Source: JACVRW01 sp963826165
GTDB lineage: Bacteria > Actinomycetota > Thermoleophilia > Solirubrobacterales > Thermoleophilaceae
Direction: 5' to 3'
DNA: 64,000 nucleotides
NCBI GenBank assembly: GCA_963826165.1
Contig: CAWGWC010000014.1
Coordinates: 62,001-126,000 of the forward strand
Shown here: one piece after another, positions 41,535-51,267 of the stretch
Layout: every line of letters begins with the position of its first letter
Numbering within the stretch: the first letter of the stretch is position 1
Translations under genes and position numbers: made by a program
Notes under the pieces: model-generated
The model's database searches: none
Told to the model about the DNA's origin: nothing
What the model saw: the letters and a program-made list of their open reading frames with translations, nothing else

Positions 41535-42860
41535 GTGGAACCGGAGCTTCTCGAAGTCGGCCGCTCGATCCATGAGGCCTTTCCGGCCCGCAGCCGCAAC
41601 CCGCTGCGCGCGTTCGATCAGAAGGCGATGGAGCTCGCATCCGAGGACGCCGAGCTGCGAGCCGCCCTGTTTCGCTTCGTGGACGTGACCCCCGCCTGCC
41701 GCTCGCTCGACGATCTGGCGCGTCACCTGGCCGGGTACCTGGAGGACGTGGACGAGCGCCCGCCGCCGATCGAAGCGGCGATGCGGATGTCGCAGTCGAA
41801 GGCGGGCCGCGCCGCGCTGGGCGCGGCGTCGGCGGCAGGTGTCCGCCACATGGCGCATCGCTTCATCGTGGGGGAGACCCCGCGCGACGCGCTCAAGTCG
41901 ATCCGCTCGCTGTGGGAGCACGGCGCTGCGGTCTCGCTCGACCTGCTCGGCGAGGCCACCGTGACCGCGCCCGAGGCCGACCGCTATGCCGAGCGTTGCC
42001 TCGACGCCCTCGAGACGCTCGCCGCCGCGGCCCCGGACTGGCCCGAGCGGCCGGTGCTCGAGCACGACTCGCTGGGCCCCCTGCCGCGGGTCAACCTGTC
42101 GGTGAAGGTCTCTGCCCTGAGCCCGCTGCTGCGCCCCGAGGCCCCGGAGGTGGGACGCGACGACGCCGCGCGTCGCATGCGGCCCCTGCTCGCCCGCGCC
42201 CGCGATCTCGGCGCTCACCTGCACATCGACATGGAGTCGGTCGACACGCTCGAAGCCACGATGGGCCTCGTCTTCGAGCTGCTCGACGAGCCCGCGCTGC
42301 GCGACGGTCCCTCCTCCGGCGTGGTGCTACAGGCCTATCTGCGCGAGTCGCCCGAGCAGCTCGACCAGGTGATCGACTGGGCCAAGAGCAGCGAGCGCAC
42401 GCAGCCGCTCGTGGTGCGGCTCGTGAAGGGGGCGTACTGGGATCACGAGGTCGTGGACGCCCGCCAGCACGGCTGGACTCCGCCCGTGTTCGAGGAGAAG
42501 CGCGAGTCGGACCGCAACTTCGAGGCGCTCACCCGCCGGCTGCTCGAGGCGTGGCCACACGTGCGGCCGGCCATCGCCTCCCACAATCTGCGCTCGGTGG
42601 CGAACGCGGTGGCCGTCAACCGCGAGCTCGGACGGGCCGACGGAGACCTCGAGCTGCAGGTGCTGCGCGGCCTCGGGGACGACCTCGCCGCCGCGCTGTG
42701 CGAGCACGATATGCGCGTGCGGATCTATTGCCCGGTCGGCGACATGGTGGCTGGGATGGCCTACCTGGTGCGGCGGTTGCTGGAGAACACCTCCAACGAG
42801 TCGTTTCTGTCGGACCAACAGCGCGGTGTGCCGATCGAGGAGCTGCTGGCCGCGCCGTGA
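41535..42860 (+). CDS. putB: Proline dehydrogenase
   Basis: A 441-residue FAD-dependent proline dehydrogenase (PRODH) of the monofunctional type. LSVKVSALSPLL, GAHLHIDMES, VVLQAYLRES, VRLVKGAYWD, ASHNLRSVANAV and RRLLENTSNESFL are the family's signature motifs (the last includes the flavin/proline site). Oxidises proline to P5C and passes electrons to quinone. GTG 41535 (TACGTT 7 nt upstream) is more likely than TTG 41526. GTGA overlap with the next gene, the second pathway enzyme. Confidence 0.95.
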   Translation: MEPELLEVGRSIHEAFPARSRNPLRAFDQKAMELASEDAELRAALFRFVDVTPACRSLDDLARHLAGYLEDVDERPPPIEAAMRMSQSKAGRAALGAASAAGVRHMAHRFIVGETPRDALKSIRSLWEHGAAVSLDLLGEATVTAPEADRYAERCLDALETLAAAAPDWPERPVLEHDSLGPLPRVNLSVKVSALSPLLRPEAPEVGRDDAARRMRPLLARARDLGAHLHIDMESVDTLEATMGLVFELLDEPALRDGPSSGVVLQAYLRESPEQLDQVIDWAKSSERTQPLVVRLVKGAYWDHEVVDARQHGWTPPVFEEKRESDRNFEALTRRLLEAWPHVRPAIASHNLRSVANAVAVNRELGRADGDLELQVLRGLGDDLAAALCEHDMRVRIYCPVGDMVAGMAYLVRRLLENTSNESFLSDQQRGVPIEELLAAP

Positions 42861-44410
42861 GCTTTCGCAACGAGCCGATCCTCGAGCTGCGCCGCGCCCC
42901 GGCGCGCGAGTCGCTCCTCGAGGCGCTGCGTGAGCTCGACTCGCGCCTGCCGCTCGAAGTGCCGGTGGTGATCGGCGGCGAGCGGGGCGACGCCTCCGGG
43001 CTCGACTCCACCGACCCGGGCGCGCCGGACCGCGTGGTGGCGCAGGCCGGCTGCGGCGGTGAGGAGGAGGCCGCTGCCGCGGTCGAGGCGGCCGAGCGCG
43101 GCTTTCGCGAGTGGGGCGCCCGCCCGGCCGCGGAACGCGCGGAGGCGCTGCGCGGCGCCGCGGCCGTGCTGCGCGAGCGGCGGCTGGAGCTGGCCGCCCT
43201 CCAGGTCCGCGAGTGCGCCAAGCCGTGGGCCGAGGCGGACGCCGACGTGTGCGAATCGATCGACTTCCTCGAGTACTACGCCGAGCAGGCGGTGGAGCTC
43301 GACCGCGGGCGCGAGTTGCTCCAGGTGCCGGGCGAGCGCAACACCATGCGCTATCGCCCACGCGGCGTGGCCGCCGTGATCGCGCCCTGGAACTTCCCCC
43401 TCGCCATCCCCTGTGGCATGACGGCCGCCGCCCTGGCCGCGGGCAACGCCGCGGTGCTCAAGCCGGCCGAGCAGTCGCCCGGCAGCGCCGGTGCACTCGT
43501 GGAGGCGCTACACGCCGCCGGCGTGCCGGGCGACGCGCTCGCCCTGGTGCCGGGCCACGGGGAGGCCGGCGCCGCCCTGGTGCGCGATCCGCGCGTGCAC
43601 GTGATCGCCTTCACCGGCTCGGGCGCTGTGGGACTGGAGATAGTCCGCACGGCCGCGGAGACCCCCGACGGCCAGGGCCACATCAAGCGCGTGGTCTCGG
43701 AGATGGGAGGCAAGAACTGCGTGATCGTGGATTCCGACGCCGACCTCGATGACGTGATTCCCGAGCTCGTCCATTCCGCGTTCGGCTTTGCGGGCCAGAA
43801 GTGCTCGGCCGCCGCGCGCGCGCTCGTTCACGAGGCCATCGCGGACACGCTCGTGGAACGCCTGTCGGGAGCGGTGACGGTCCTTCGCGTGGGCCAGGCG
43901 GAGAGCTTCGCCAGCGAGGTCGGCCCGGTGATCGATCGCGAGGCCCAGGAACGCGTGCTGGGCTATCGGGAACAGGCGGGGGACCGGATCACGGCCTCAG
44001 CGGACGAGTTGCCCGAGGACGGCTGGTTCGTGGCTCCCAGCGTGGCCTTCGGACTGGACGAGCAGTCACCGGTCAACAGGGAGGAGATCTTCGGCCCGCT
44101 CCTGTCGGTGACCGCGGTGCGCGACGTCGACGAGGCCATGGAGGTCGTCGACTCGCTGCCGCTGGCGCTCACCGGGGGCCTGTTCTCGCGCAGTCCCGCG
44201 ACCATCGAGCGGGTGGCGGCGCGGTCGCCCGTGGGCAACCTCTACGTCAACCGCGGGATCACGGGCGCCATGGTCGCGCGCCAGCCCTTCGGCGGCAACC
44301 GCCGCTCGGGAGTCGGCTCAAAGGCCGGAGGGCCCGACTACCTCTACCAGTTCGTGGAGCCGCGGGTGGTCACCGAGAACACCATGCGGCACGGCATTCC
44401 CGTGGAGTAG
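42857..44410 (+). CDS. pruA: 1-pyrroline-5-carboxylate dehydrogenase
   Basis: A 517-residue aldehyde dehydrogenase that oxidises glutamate semialdehyde to glutamate with NAD. APWNFPLAIPCGM, FTGSGAVGLEI, SEMGGKNCVIVD (general-base Glu nearby), GFAGQKCSAAAR (catalytic Cys about 316) and EEIFGPLLSV are typical. GTG start overlaps the proline dehydrogenase stop, so the two pathway steps are translationally coupled. Confidence 0.95.
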   Translation: MSFRNEPILELRRAPARESLLEALRELDSRLPLEVPVVIGGERGDASGLDSTDPGAPDRVVAQAGCGGEEEAAAAVEAAERGFREWGARPAAERAEALRGAAAVLRERRLELAALQVRECAKPWAEADADVCESIDFLEYYAEQAVELDRGRELLQVPGERNTMRYRPRGVAAVIAPWNFPLAIPCGMTAAALAAGNAAVLKPAEQSPGSAGALVEALHAAGVPGDALALVPGHGEAGAALVRDPRVHVIAFTGSGAVGLEIVRTAAETPDGQGHIKRVVSEMGGKNCVIVDSDADLDDVIPELVHSAFGFAGQKCSAAARALVHEAIADTLVERLSGAVTVLRVGQAESFASEVGPVIDREAQERVLGYREQAGDRITASADELPEDGWFVAPSVAFGLDEQSPVNREEIFGPLLSVTAVRDVDEAMEVVDSLPLALTGGLFSRSPATIERVAARSPVGNLYVNRGITGAMVARQPFGGNRRSGVGSKAGGPDYLYQFVEPRVVTENTMRHGIPVE

Positions 44411-44441
44411 CGCCGGCGACGCCCGATATCCTCGGGCCGCC

Positions 44442-45914
44442 GTGGGCGCCCCCAGCTTCGATCTCCAGTCGCATTCGCTCCACTCCGACGGCGCGCTGCC
44501 GGCGGCGCAGGTGGTGGAGAACGCCGCCCAGGCGGGAGTCGAGCTGCTGGCGCTGTCGGACCACGACACGGTCGACGGCGTGGACGAGGCGCTGGCCGCG
44601 GGCGCCGTCCACGGGGTGCGGGTGGTGCCGGCCACCGAGATCTCCGCGGTGGACGGCGAATACGAGGACCTGCACGTGCTGGGCTACGGGATCGATCATC
44701 GCAGCGCCCTGCTGGGCGAGCGCCTGCTCGACGCGCGCCTCGACCGCGAGCGCCGCGCCGACGCGATGGCCGAGCGCCTGCGCGGGCTCGGCTTCGAGGT
44801 CGACCCGGCGCCGATCGAGGCGCGCAAGGCCGACGGCAAGCCGGTGGGGCGCCCCCATCTGGCCGCTGCGGTGATCGCTCACCCGGCCAACGGCGAGCGG
44901 CTGCGTGAGGAGGGCGTCGACGACGTGTCGTCGTTCATTCCGGCCTACCTGATCCAGGGCACGCCGGGGTACGTGGCCCGCACTCACCCGACGGTCGAGG
45001 AGGCGATCGGCTGGATCCACGACGCGGCCGGGGTGGCGATCTGGGCCCACCCCTTTTGGGACATCAAGAATCCCGACGCCGTGCTCGCCGCGATCGACCG
45101 CTACCGGGCCGCGGGGCTCGACGGCGTCGAGGTCTTCTACACGGCCCACGACCGCGAGCAGACGCAGCTCGTGGCCGACCGCTGCGCCGAGCTCGGCCTG
45201 CTGGCCACGGGCTCGTCGGACTACCACGGTCCGGAGCATCGGCTGTTCAGCAGCTTCCGGGACTTCGAGCTGCACGAGCGCGAGCCCAATCTCGGTCCCA
45301 TCACCGCCGGCACGCTGGCCGCCCCGGCTCGCGACGGGGCGGGTCTGTGTCTCTGGCTCACCGGACTGTCGGGCTCCGGCAAGTCCACCATCGCTCGCCT
45401 GGCCGCCGGCCGCCTGCGAGACCTCGGCCACCGGGTCGAGGTGCTCGACGGCGACGACATTCGCCAGAACCTGTGTGCCGGACTCGGCTTCTCCCACGAG
45501 GACCGGGCCGAGAACGTGCGCCGGATCGCCTTCGTCGCCGACCTGCTCTCGCGCAACGGCGTGCTCACCTTCGTGGCGGCGGTGTCTCCGTTCCGCGCCG
45601 GGCGCGCCGACGCTCGTGGCCGCATGGGCGCGCGCTTTGCCGAGGTGTACGTCCGGGCGTCGGTCGACGAATGCGAGCGCCGGGACGTCAAGGGCCTCTA
45701 TGAGCGAGCCCGGCTGGGCGAGATCAAGGGCTTCACCGGCGTGTCCGACCCCTACGAGGAGCCCGCCGCCGCCGAGCTGACCATCGACACCGAGAGCGAG
45801 AGCTCCGAAGCTTCGGCCGATCGGCTGGTGGAGTACGTGGAGGGCAGGCTGGCGGGATCGGAGCCGACGGCCGTTAGCGCGTCGAATCCGCTCGGCGCGA
45901 GTAGAGGTGGATGA
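44442..45914 (+). CDS. PHP phosphoesterase - APS kinase (CysC) fusion
   Basis: A single 490-residue chain. Residues 5-290 form a PHP domain (SHSLHSDG, SDHDT, ATEIS, DLHVLGYG, WAHPFW, GSSDYHG; metal ligands include H11, H14, D16, D40, H41, E66, H203, D260, H262) of the TrpH/3',5'-nucleotide phosphatase type. Residues 300-470 form an APS kinase with P-loop GLSGSGKST (308-316), GLGFSHEDRAENVRRIAFVA, the SPFR serine (382) and EIKGFTGVSDPYEEP. APS kinase makes PAPS; PHP relatives dephosphorylate PAP, the product after sulfate transfer. No sulfurylase or sulfotransferase is adjacent. TATCCT 9 nt before GTG 44442. Confidence 0.92.
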   Translation: MGAPSFDLQSHSLHSDGALPAAQVVENAAQAGVELLALSDHDTVDGVDEALAAGAVHGVRVVPATEISAVDGEYEDLHVLGYGIDHRSALLGERLLDARLDRERRADAMAERLRGLGFEVDPAPIEARKADGKPVGRPHLAAAVIAHPANGERLREEGVDDVSSFIPAYLIQGTPGYVARTHPTVEEAIGWIHDAAGVAIWAHPFWDIKNPDAVLAAIDRYRAAGLDGVEVFYTAHDREQTQLVADRCAELGLLATGSSDYHGPEHRLFSSFRDFELHEREPNLGPITAGTLAAPARDGAGLCLWLTGLSGSGKSTIARLAAGRLRDLGHRVEVLDGDDIRQNLCAGLGFSHEDRAENVRRIAFVADLLSRNGVLTFVAAVSPFRAGRADARGRMGARFAEVYVRASVDECERRDVKGLYERARLGEIKGFTGVSDPYEEPAAAELTIDTESESSEASADRLVEYVEGRLAGSEPTAVSASNPLGASRGG

Positions 45915-46386
45915 GGTAGGGCGTGAAGCCTGCGCGCTCGTAGAAGCGTCTGGCGCCCTCGTTGGTGGCCACCGAGGCCACGACCGTCTCCGCGATGCCG
46001 CGCCGGGCAATCTCGTCCATCACGCGGTCGAGCAGCTCTGAGCCCGCGCCGGTGCCGCGAGCGCTCGCGGTGACGACCAGCGTCTCCAGCTCGGCGACCT
46101 CCTCACCGCCCTGCCAGGTGTCGTCGAAGGTGTCGGGTCCGTGCACGCTCACCAGGGCGTAGCCCACCGCCTCGCCGTCCCGCTCGGCCAACAGGGCGAA
46201 GGCCTTGGGCTCGGCCAGCCATTGCTGGTAGTAGCCCCGCCGCAGGGTCCATGAGCGCTCGGGCTCGGTCTTGTCCGGGAGCGCACTCGGCGACACGCTC
46301 GCGTGATGCTCGAGGAGCTCGAGCCACAGGGGCTTGAGCCGCTCGAGCTCGGCCAGCTCGACGAACCCGATCTGAAGCTCAGCCAT
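45874..46386 (-). CDS. GNAT family N-acetyltransferase
   Basis: A 170-residue GNAT. Motif A: LVVTASARGTGAGSELLDRV; motif B: NEGARRFYERAGFTPYLIH. ATG 46386 fits homology; longer versions run into the neighbouring gene. Its 3' end overlaps the convergent fusion gene by 41 nt, and it is coupled to the following GNAT gene by an 8-nt overlap. Acceptor unknown. Confidence 0.88.
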   Translation of the reverse strand: MAELQIGFVELAELERLKPLWLELLEHHASVSPSALPDKTEPERSWTLRRGYYQQWLAEPKAFALLAERDGEAVGYALVSVHGPDTFDDTWQGGEEVAELETLVVTASARGTGAGSELLDRVMDEIARRGIAETVVASVATNEGARRFYERAGFTPYLIHLYSRRADSTR

Positions 46387-47095
46387 CGGGGCGCACGTAC
46401 CCGCGCAGCGTCGTGACCTCACGGAAGCCCAGGCCTCGGTACACCGACAGGCCGTCGGGGCTGGCCTGGAGCGTCGCGCTGGCCAGGCCGTCGGCCCGGG
46501 CATGCGAGAGGACGTCGCGCAGCAGTTGTGCGGCCAGCCCACGGCGCCGGTGAGACGCCTCGGTGGCCACGTACTGGATGCTCACGTCGTCGCCGAGCCG
46601 CAGGGTCATGGCGACGCACACGAACACTCCGTCCGCGCGCAGGCCGTGAGTGCGAACGCGCTCGTCGCGCAACGAGCTCATGAGTGGTCCGAACGGCCCG
46701 CCGGGATCGTCGTAGGCGCGCTCGTTGACTTCCCCGAGCACCTCGAGCGACGGGCTGTCCGGCTCGAGCGCGGCGTCGTCGAGCGCCAGCGAAGGATCGT
46801 CGAGCATCAGGCCCATGCAGGGAGTCAGGATCTCGGGCTCCACGACGCGTCCGGGCACCGCGCCGGCGACGGTCCAGATGCAGTACGGCAGCTCCGGGTC
46901 ATCGGGCGGAGGCGGCTCCCCGAAGGGCACCACCGCCGCGTTGAACCAGGGGTTGTCGCCCGCGCTGTCGATGCGGGCGCCCAGCGCGCCGGCGCGCCGG
47001 ATCTCCGCGTCAGGCCCGGCCGCGCAGCGGCCGAGCGCGGCGATCGTCTCCCCGAATCCGAGGATCGACCGCCGCGCGAGCTCTTCGTCGTCCAC
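46379..47095 (-). CDS. GNAT family N-acetyltransferase (larger type)
   Basis: A 238-residue GNAT with a long N-terminal non-catalytic part (residues 1-150) and a C-terminal acetyl-CoA domain: IQYVATEASHRRRGLAAQLL then GLSVYRGLGFREV. Several such proteins have a first, degenerate GNAT-like half. Substrate unknown. Coupled to the GNAT gene downstream. Confidence 0.82.
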   Translation of the reverse strand: MDDEELARRSILGFGETIAALGRCAAGPDAEIRRAGALGARIDSAGDNPWFNAAVVPFGEPPPPDDPELPYCIWTVAGAVPGRVVEPEILTPCMGLMLDDPSLALDDAALEPDSPSLEVLGEVNERAYDDPGGPFGPLMSSLRDERVRTHGLRADGVFVCVAMTLRLGDDVSIQYVATEASHRRRGLAAQLLRDVLSHARADGLASATLQASPDGLSVYRGLGFREVTTLRGYVRPDG

Positions 47096-47105
47096 CGTGG
47101 TGAGG

Positions 47106-47498
47106 CTAGAAGCTCCCGACCACCACCAGGGCGTTGCCGTCCGGGTCGCGGAGGGAGAACATCGGCGGCACGTAGTCGCCCAGGCGCATCACCTCCGGGT
47201 CCACGTCGACGCCGCGCTCGAGCAGCTTGGCGTGGTCGGCGTCGGCGTCCTCGGTGGCGAGCCGAATGCCCGTGTCGGCGCCGCCGGCGGGCGCTCCGGA
47301 ACCGGCGGCCACCAGGGCGATCGTCGTGACCGCGCCCGGAGGCGCCACCTCGATCCAGCGCGACTCGCCAAGGGGGGCGTCGAGTCGCGTCTCGAAGCCG
47401 AGCTTGCCCACGTAGAACTCCAGAGCGCGGTCCTGGTCCGAGACGGTGATGCCCACGGTGTGCAGCCCGACGATGCGGGTCGAGTGCTGATCGCTCAT
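47106..47498 (-). CDS. VOC-family (glyoxalase-like) protein
   Basis: A 130-residue vicinal-oxygen-chelate protein: HTVGITVSDQDRALEFYVGK, then FSLRDPDGNALVVVG at the end. The metal triad (His early, Glu late) is only partly visible. Could be a glyoxalase, dioxygenase or resistance protein. ATGA overlap with the SRPBCC gene upstream. Confidence 0.85.
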   Translation of the reverse strand: MSDQHSTRIVGLHTVGITVSDQDRALEFYVGKLGFETRLDAPLGESRWIEVAPPGAVTTIALVAAGSGAPAGGADTGIRLATEDADADHAKLLERGVDVDPEVMRLGDYVPPMFSLRDPDGNALVVVGSF

Positions 47499-48172
47499 CG
47501 TGCCGCTCCGTTCTCGAGCAGAGGCTTGAGCGCGGCCACCCGCTCGCGCCACCAGGCCTTCATCTCGTCTGCGGTCTCGGCGTCGGGCAGCCGCTCGTGC
47601 TCGACGGTCACCGTGCCCTTGTCCGCCGCTCGCTCTTCGATGTAGACGTGCACCCGGGTCGAGCCGTCCTCCCAGTCGTAGTGTGCGATGCGCGGCGCCG
47701 TGGCCTTGCGCAGGCTCAGGTCCGCACCCGGCAGCCAGCGTTCGCGCAGCGACTCGTCCTCGAACGCGTCGAACAGGCGCTCCGCCGGCACGGCGACCGT
47801 CTTCGACGCGCTGATCGCGAAGCCGTTCGCTCGCTGTCCCGGAGCTCGCCGGCCACGCGCCCGCTCATACGAAAGGGTGACCGACTGGGCCCACCAGCCC
47901 GCCACCTCGTGCTCGTCCATGAGCCACCGGGCGATCTCGGTGTGCGACCGTTCGACGGCACCCCACTCGTCGAGCAGGCCGAACCAGTGCTCGAAGCCGT
48001 GGCCGGTGGCCTTGACCACCGACTCCTCCGGCACCGGAGGCTCGAAGCCGCGCGACGGGGTCTCCGGGCTGTCGCCGCCGGCGATCAGCATGCGGCGGGC
48101 GGCGGTGTAGCTCTCGCCCGTCTTGTCCATCCGCGCTCGCACCCGGCGCTTGAAGGTCTTCTGCTTCGTCAT
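47495..48172 (-). CDS. SRPBCC (AHSA1-type) protein with DUF4287-like N-terminus
   Basis: A 225-residue protein. Residues 1-95 resemble a DUF4287-type segment (TGESYTAARRMLIAGG, WFGLLDEWGAVERSHTEIA); residues 115-225 form a START/SRPBCC lipid or ligand-binding fold (ISASKTVAVPAERLFDAFED, LRERWLPGADL, KAWWRERVAALKPLL). Coupled to a VOC gene, a common arrangement in actinobacteria. Ligand unknown. Confidence 0.8.
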   Translation of the reverse strand: MTKQKTFKRRVRARMDKTGESYTAARRMLIAGGDSPETPSRGFEPPVPEESVVKATGHGFEHWFGLLDEWGAVERSHTEIARWLMDEHEVAGWWAQSVTLSYERARGRRAPGQRANGFAISASKTVAVPAERLFDAFEDESLRERWLPGADLSLRKATAPRIAHYDWEDGSTRVHVYIEERAADKGTVTVEHERLPDAETADEMKAWWRERVAALKPLLENGAAR

Positions 48173-48369
48173 CTGTCGTCAGCTCCCATACGGCGGTCGG
48201 CGCCGGCACTCACGCTGCCGATGCCCCGCCGGACAGGGCTCTTGATGACCGGCGTCCCGATGGCTCGAGGCCACCTCTACCTCCCGAGGCCGGCGGCGTG
48301 AGCACCGGTATGGAGGTCGGGCGCGGGACGGCGCCTGGATGGAAAGTTACATCCTTTAGACCGGGGCCG

Positions 48370-48389
48370 CGAGCGAAACTCATCGCTCG
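48370..48389 (-). terminator. Candidate hairpin after the secreted-protein gene
   Basis: CGAGCG / CGCTCG arms around 8 nt, just beyond the stop of the minus-strand secreted-protein gene. The rest of the 48173-48393 gap holds no convincing gene. Confidence 0.35.
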
Positions 48390-48393
48390 GGAG

Positions 48394-49167
48394 TCAATCC
48401 CGCTTGAGGCGGACCAGCTCCTCGCGGTCGCTCCCGCCGGACACGCTCACGGCGAGCACCGGGCCCACGCCGCGGGCGTAGAACTTGAACTCGAGAACCT
48501 TCCTGTCAAGCGGGTTCCAGTCCCGGGTCATCAGCACTCGGCGGTAATGGCCGGCCGGCACCTCGGCCTGCTCGCGCAGGCTCACGATGCGCGCCCTGTC
48601 CTCGGCCTCGCCCTTGTAGTACTCCTGGCGATAGGTCAGGCCCGGGCGCGGCCGGGCAGGCATGATCACGCCCGCCTGTGCGCCGTCCACGCCGGCCTCG
48701 AACGAGCCCGCCTTGGACACCGGCTTGCCGTTCTCGTATTCGGTCGTGTCCTCGCCCAGGTACCAGATGTTCCCCCGCTCGTCCTGCGCATACCAGTCGT
48801 CGGTCACCTCGACGAACTGGCCCTTCTCGGTCACGACATCCCGCACCACGCGGGCCGTGATCCCGTTGGCGATCCGCCTGGTTCGGTCGGTGACGGTCAC
48901 CACCACTCTTCTGCCTCGTCCCCTCCGAGTCGGTCTCCCGGTAGACCCAGCGGGTGCCCGGCTTCATGGGCCAGTAGGGGTTGTCGATCTTCGTGGTGAA
49001 GTCGGCCGGGTCCAGGTGCACGGTCTCGCTTCCCTCGGGCAGACTGCCGCTGCCACCGAGCGCCGCGATGGCGCCTTCGGCCGGCGCGGCGATGGCAGCG
49101 CCACCCACGGCAAGAGCGGCGATGCCTGCGATCGCGATGCCCGCGCCCTTGATCCTGTCCTCTCATC
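48394..49167 (-). CDS. Predicted secreted protein, twice frameshifted
   Basis: An exported protein of about 255 residues, function unknown to me. A signal-like helix (GAGIAIAGIAALAVGGAAIA) is followed by TVHLDPADFTTKIDNPYWPM, GTRWVYRETDSEG, then WYAQDERGNIWYLGEDTTEY and GSFEAGVDGAQAGVIMPARP. Two frame changes are needed: near 49158 (ATG 49167 and an SD GGAGG 7 nt upstream are in a different frame from the signal) and near 48910 (after SEGT). Conserved structure either side argues for sequence errors or very recent damage. It lies immediately downstream of a two-component system. Confidence 0.65.
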
Positions 49168-49188
49168 TCGGTGCCTCCTCGGCGTCTG

Positions 49189-49211
49189 CTTGACCTTGCG
49201 AGCGTCAAGCT
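49189..49211. repeat. Inverted repeat upstream of the secreted-protein gene
   Basis: GCTTGAC and GTCAAGC (7-bp arms, 9-nt spacer) sit 22-44 nt before the start codon of the secreted-protein gene. The arms share the TTGAC/GTCAA core with the palindrome upstream of metF, which may simply reflect -35-like sequence. Confidence 0.4.
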
Positions 49212-49255
49212 ATGACCGGCCGCTGAGACGGCCCTGAGAGCGCCTCGACCGGCCT

Positions 49256-50583
49256 CTATTCCGGGACGGAAATCGTGACCGTGGCGCCGGGACCGTCGGA
49301 ACCGATGCTGGCGCTTCCGCCATGGGCCTCGGCGATTGCGCGCACTATGGCCAGCCCCAGCCCGGAGCCTCCGCGCGTGCGGGCGCCGTCGCCGCGAGCA
49401 AAGCGCTCGAAGGCGCGCTCGCCGAGCTCCGGCGGGAAGCCGTGGCCCGAGTCGGCCACCTCGAGCTCGGCGGCCCCCTCGACCGCGCGCGAGCGGAGCA
49501 CCACGTCGCCGTCGCCGTAACGCAGCGCGTTGTCCACCAGGTTGCCGAGGGCCTGGCGAAGGCGCAGCTCGTCCGCATGCACGCGCAGGCCGTCCGCGGC
49601 CTCCACCCTGATCGCGCGGTCACGGACGCCCGCCCGGTCGGCGAACCGCTCGCGCACCCCCTCCAGCAGTGCCCCCGCAGCCAGCTCGCTGCGGCGGACG
49701 GGCAGCCGGCCCTCGCTGCTGCGGGCCAGCACGAGCAGATCCTCGGCGAGTTGGGCCAGGTGGTCGCACTCCTCCACCGCCGCTTCGAGCGCCTCGCGGA
49801 CCGGCGGGTCGTGTCCGCCCGCGCGCAGTGCTCCCTCGAGTTCCGTCTTGATCACCGCCACGGGCGTGCGTAGCTCGTGGCTGGCGTCGTCCACGAAGCG
49901 GCGCTCGCGCTCGTAGGAGTCGCGCAGCCGGTCGATCATGTCGTTGAGCGTCTCTCCCAGCCGCCGGATCTCGTCGCGCGCGGCGGGCAGCGGCAGGCGC
50001 TCGCCGTCCCGCTCGAGCGACACGCCGGCCGCCCGGCGACGCATCGCGTCCACGGGACGCAACCCGCCGGCGGCCAGCGCGTAGCCGAGCAGGGTGGCCA
50101 GCAGCACCGCGATCGGCCCGCCCACCGCGAACGACGCGACGAGACCGCCCAACGTCTCGTCGCGGTCTTCGAGCGACTGGCCCACGGTCACGACCTCTCC
50201 CGCTCCGGCGGACTGGGCCAGCACCTGCGCGGTCCCCTCGATGCCGGGCACGCGCCGCTCGACCAGGACCTCCCCGCCGCCCGCCGCGCTCCTCAGCTCC
50301 TCTGGGGTCAGCGCCGGGCGCGACCCGGCCCCGCCGGCCGAGTCCCGGACCTCTCCGCCCGTCGCCACGATCTGCGCGAAGCCCTCCTCTACGTCGCCGG
50401 CGGCGCCAACCGACGCCTGCCCGGACGCCGCCACCGCAGCGGCACGGTTCTCCAGCCCGGCGGTCACGCTCTCGTCGAGGTCCGCCTTCAGGCGCAGGTA
50501 CACGAACAGGGCTGCGGCCGCCAGCACCACGACCATGGCGAGCGCGAAGGCCGCCGCCAGCCGGGCGCGGATCGGCAGCCGGC

Positions 50584-50587
<4 letters not shown>
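49256..50587 (-). CDS. Sensor histidine kinase
   Basis: A 443-residue membrane kinase: two N-terminal helices (AAAFALAMVVVLAAAALFVYL and AVGGPIAVLLATLLGYALAA), an extracytoplasmic sensor part between them, a HAMP-like segment, phospho-acceptor SHELRTPVAVIKTELE (His about 236), then N box LGNLVDNALRYG and G boxes VADSGHGFPPE and GGSGLGLAIVRAIAEAHGG. Coupled by ATGA to the response regulator. The signal is unknown. Confidence 0.93.

Positions 50588-51263
<676 letters not shown>

Positions 51264-51267
<4 letters not shown>

Noticed and set aside
48173..48393. Possible RNA gene or riboswitch in the longest gap
   Set aside because: No tRNA-like arms or known riboswitch core can be found; only a weak hairpin at its end.
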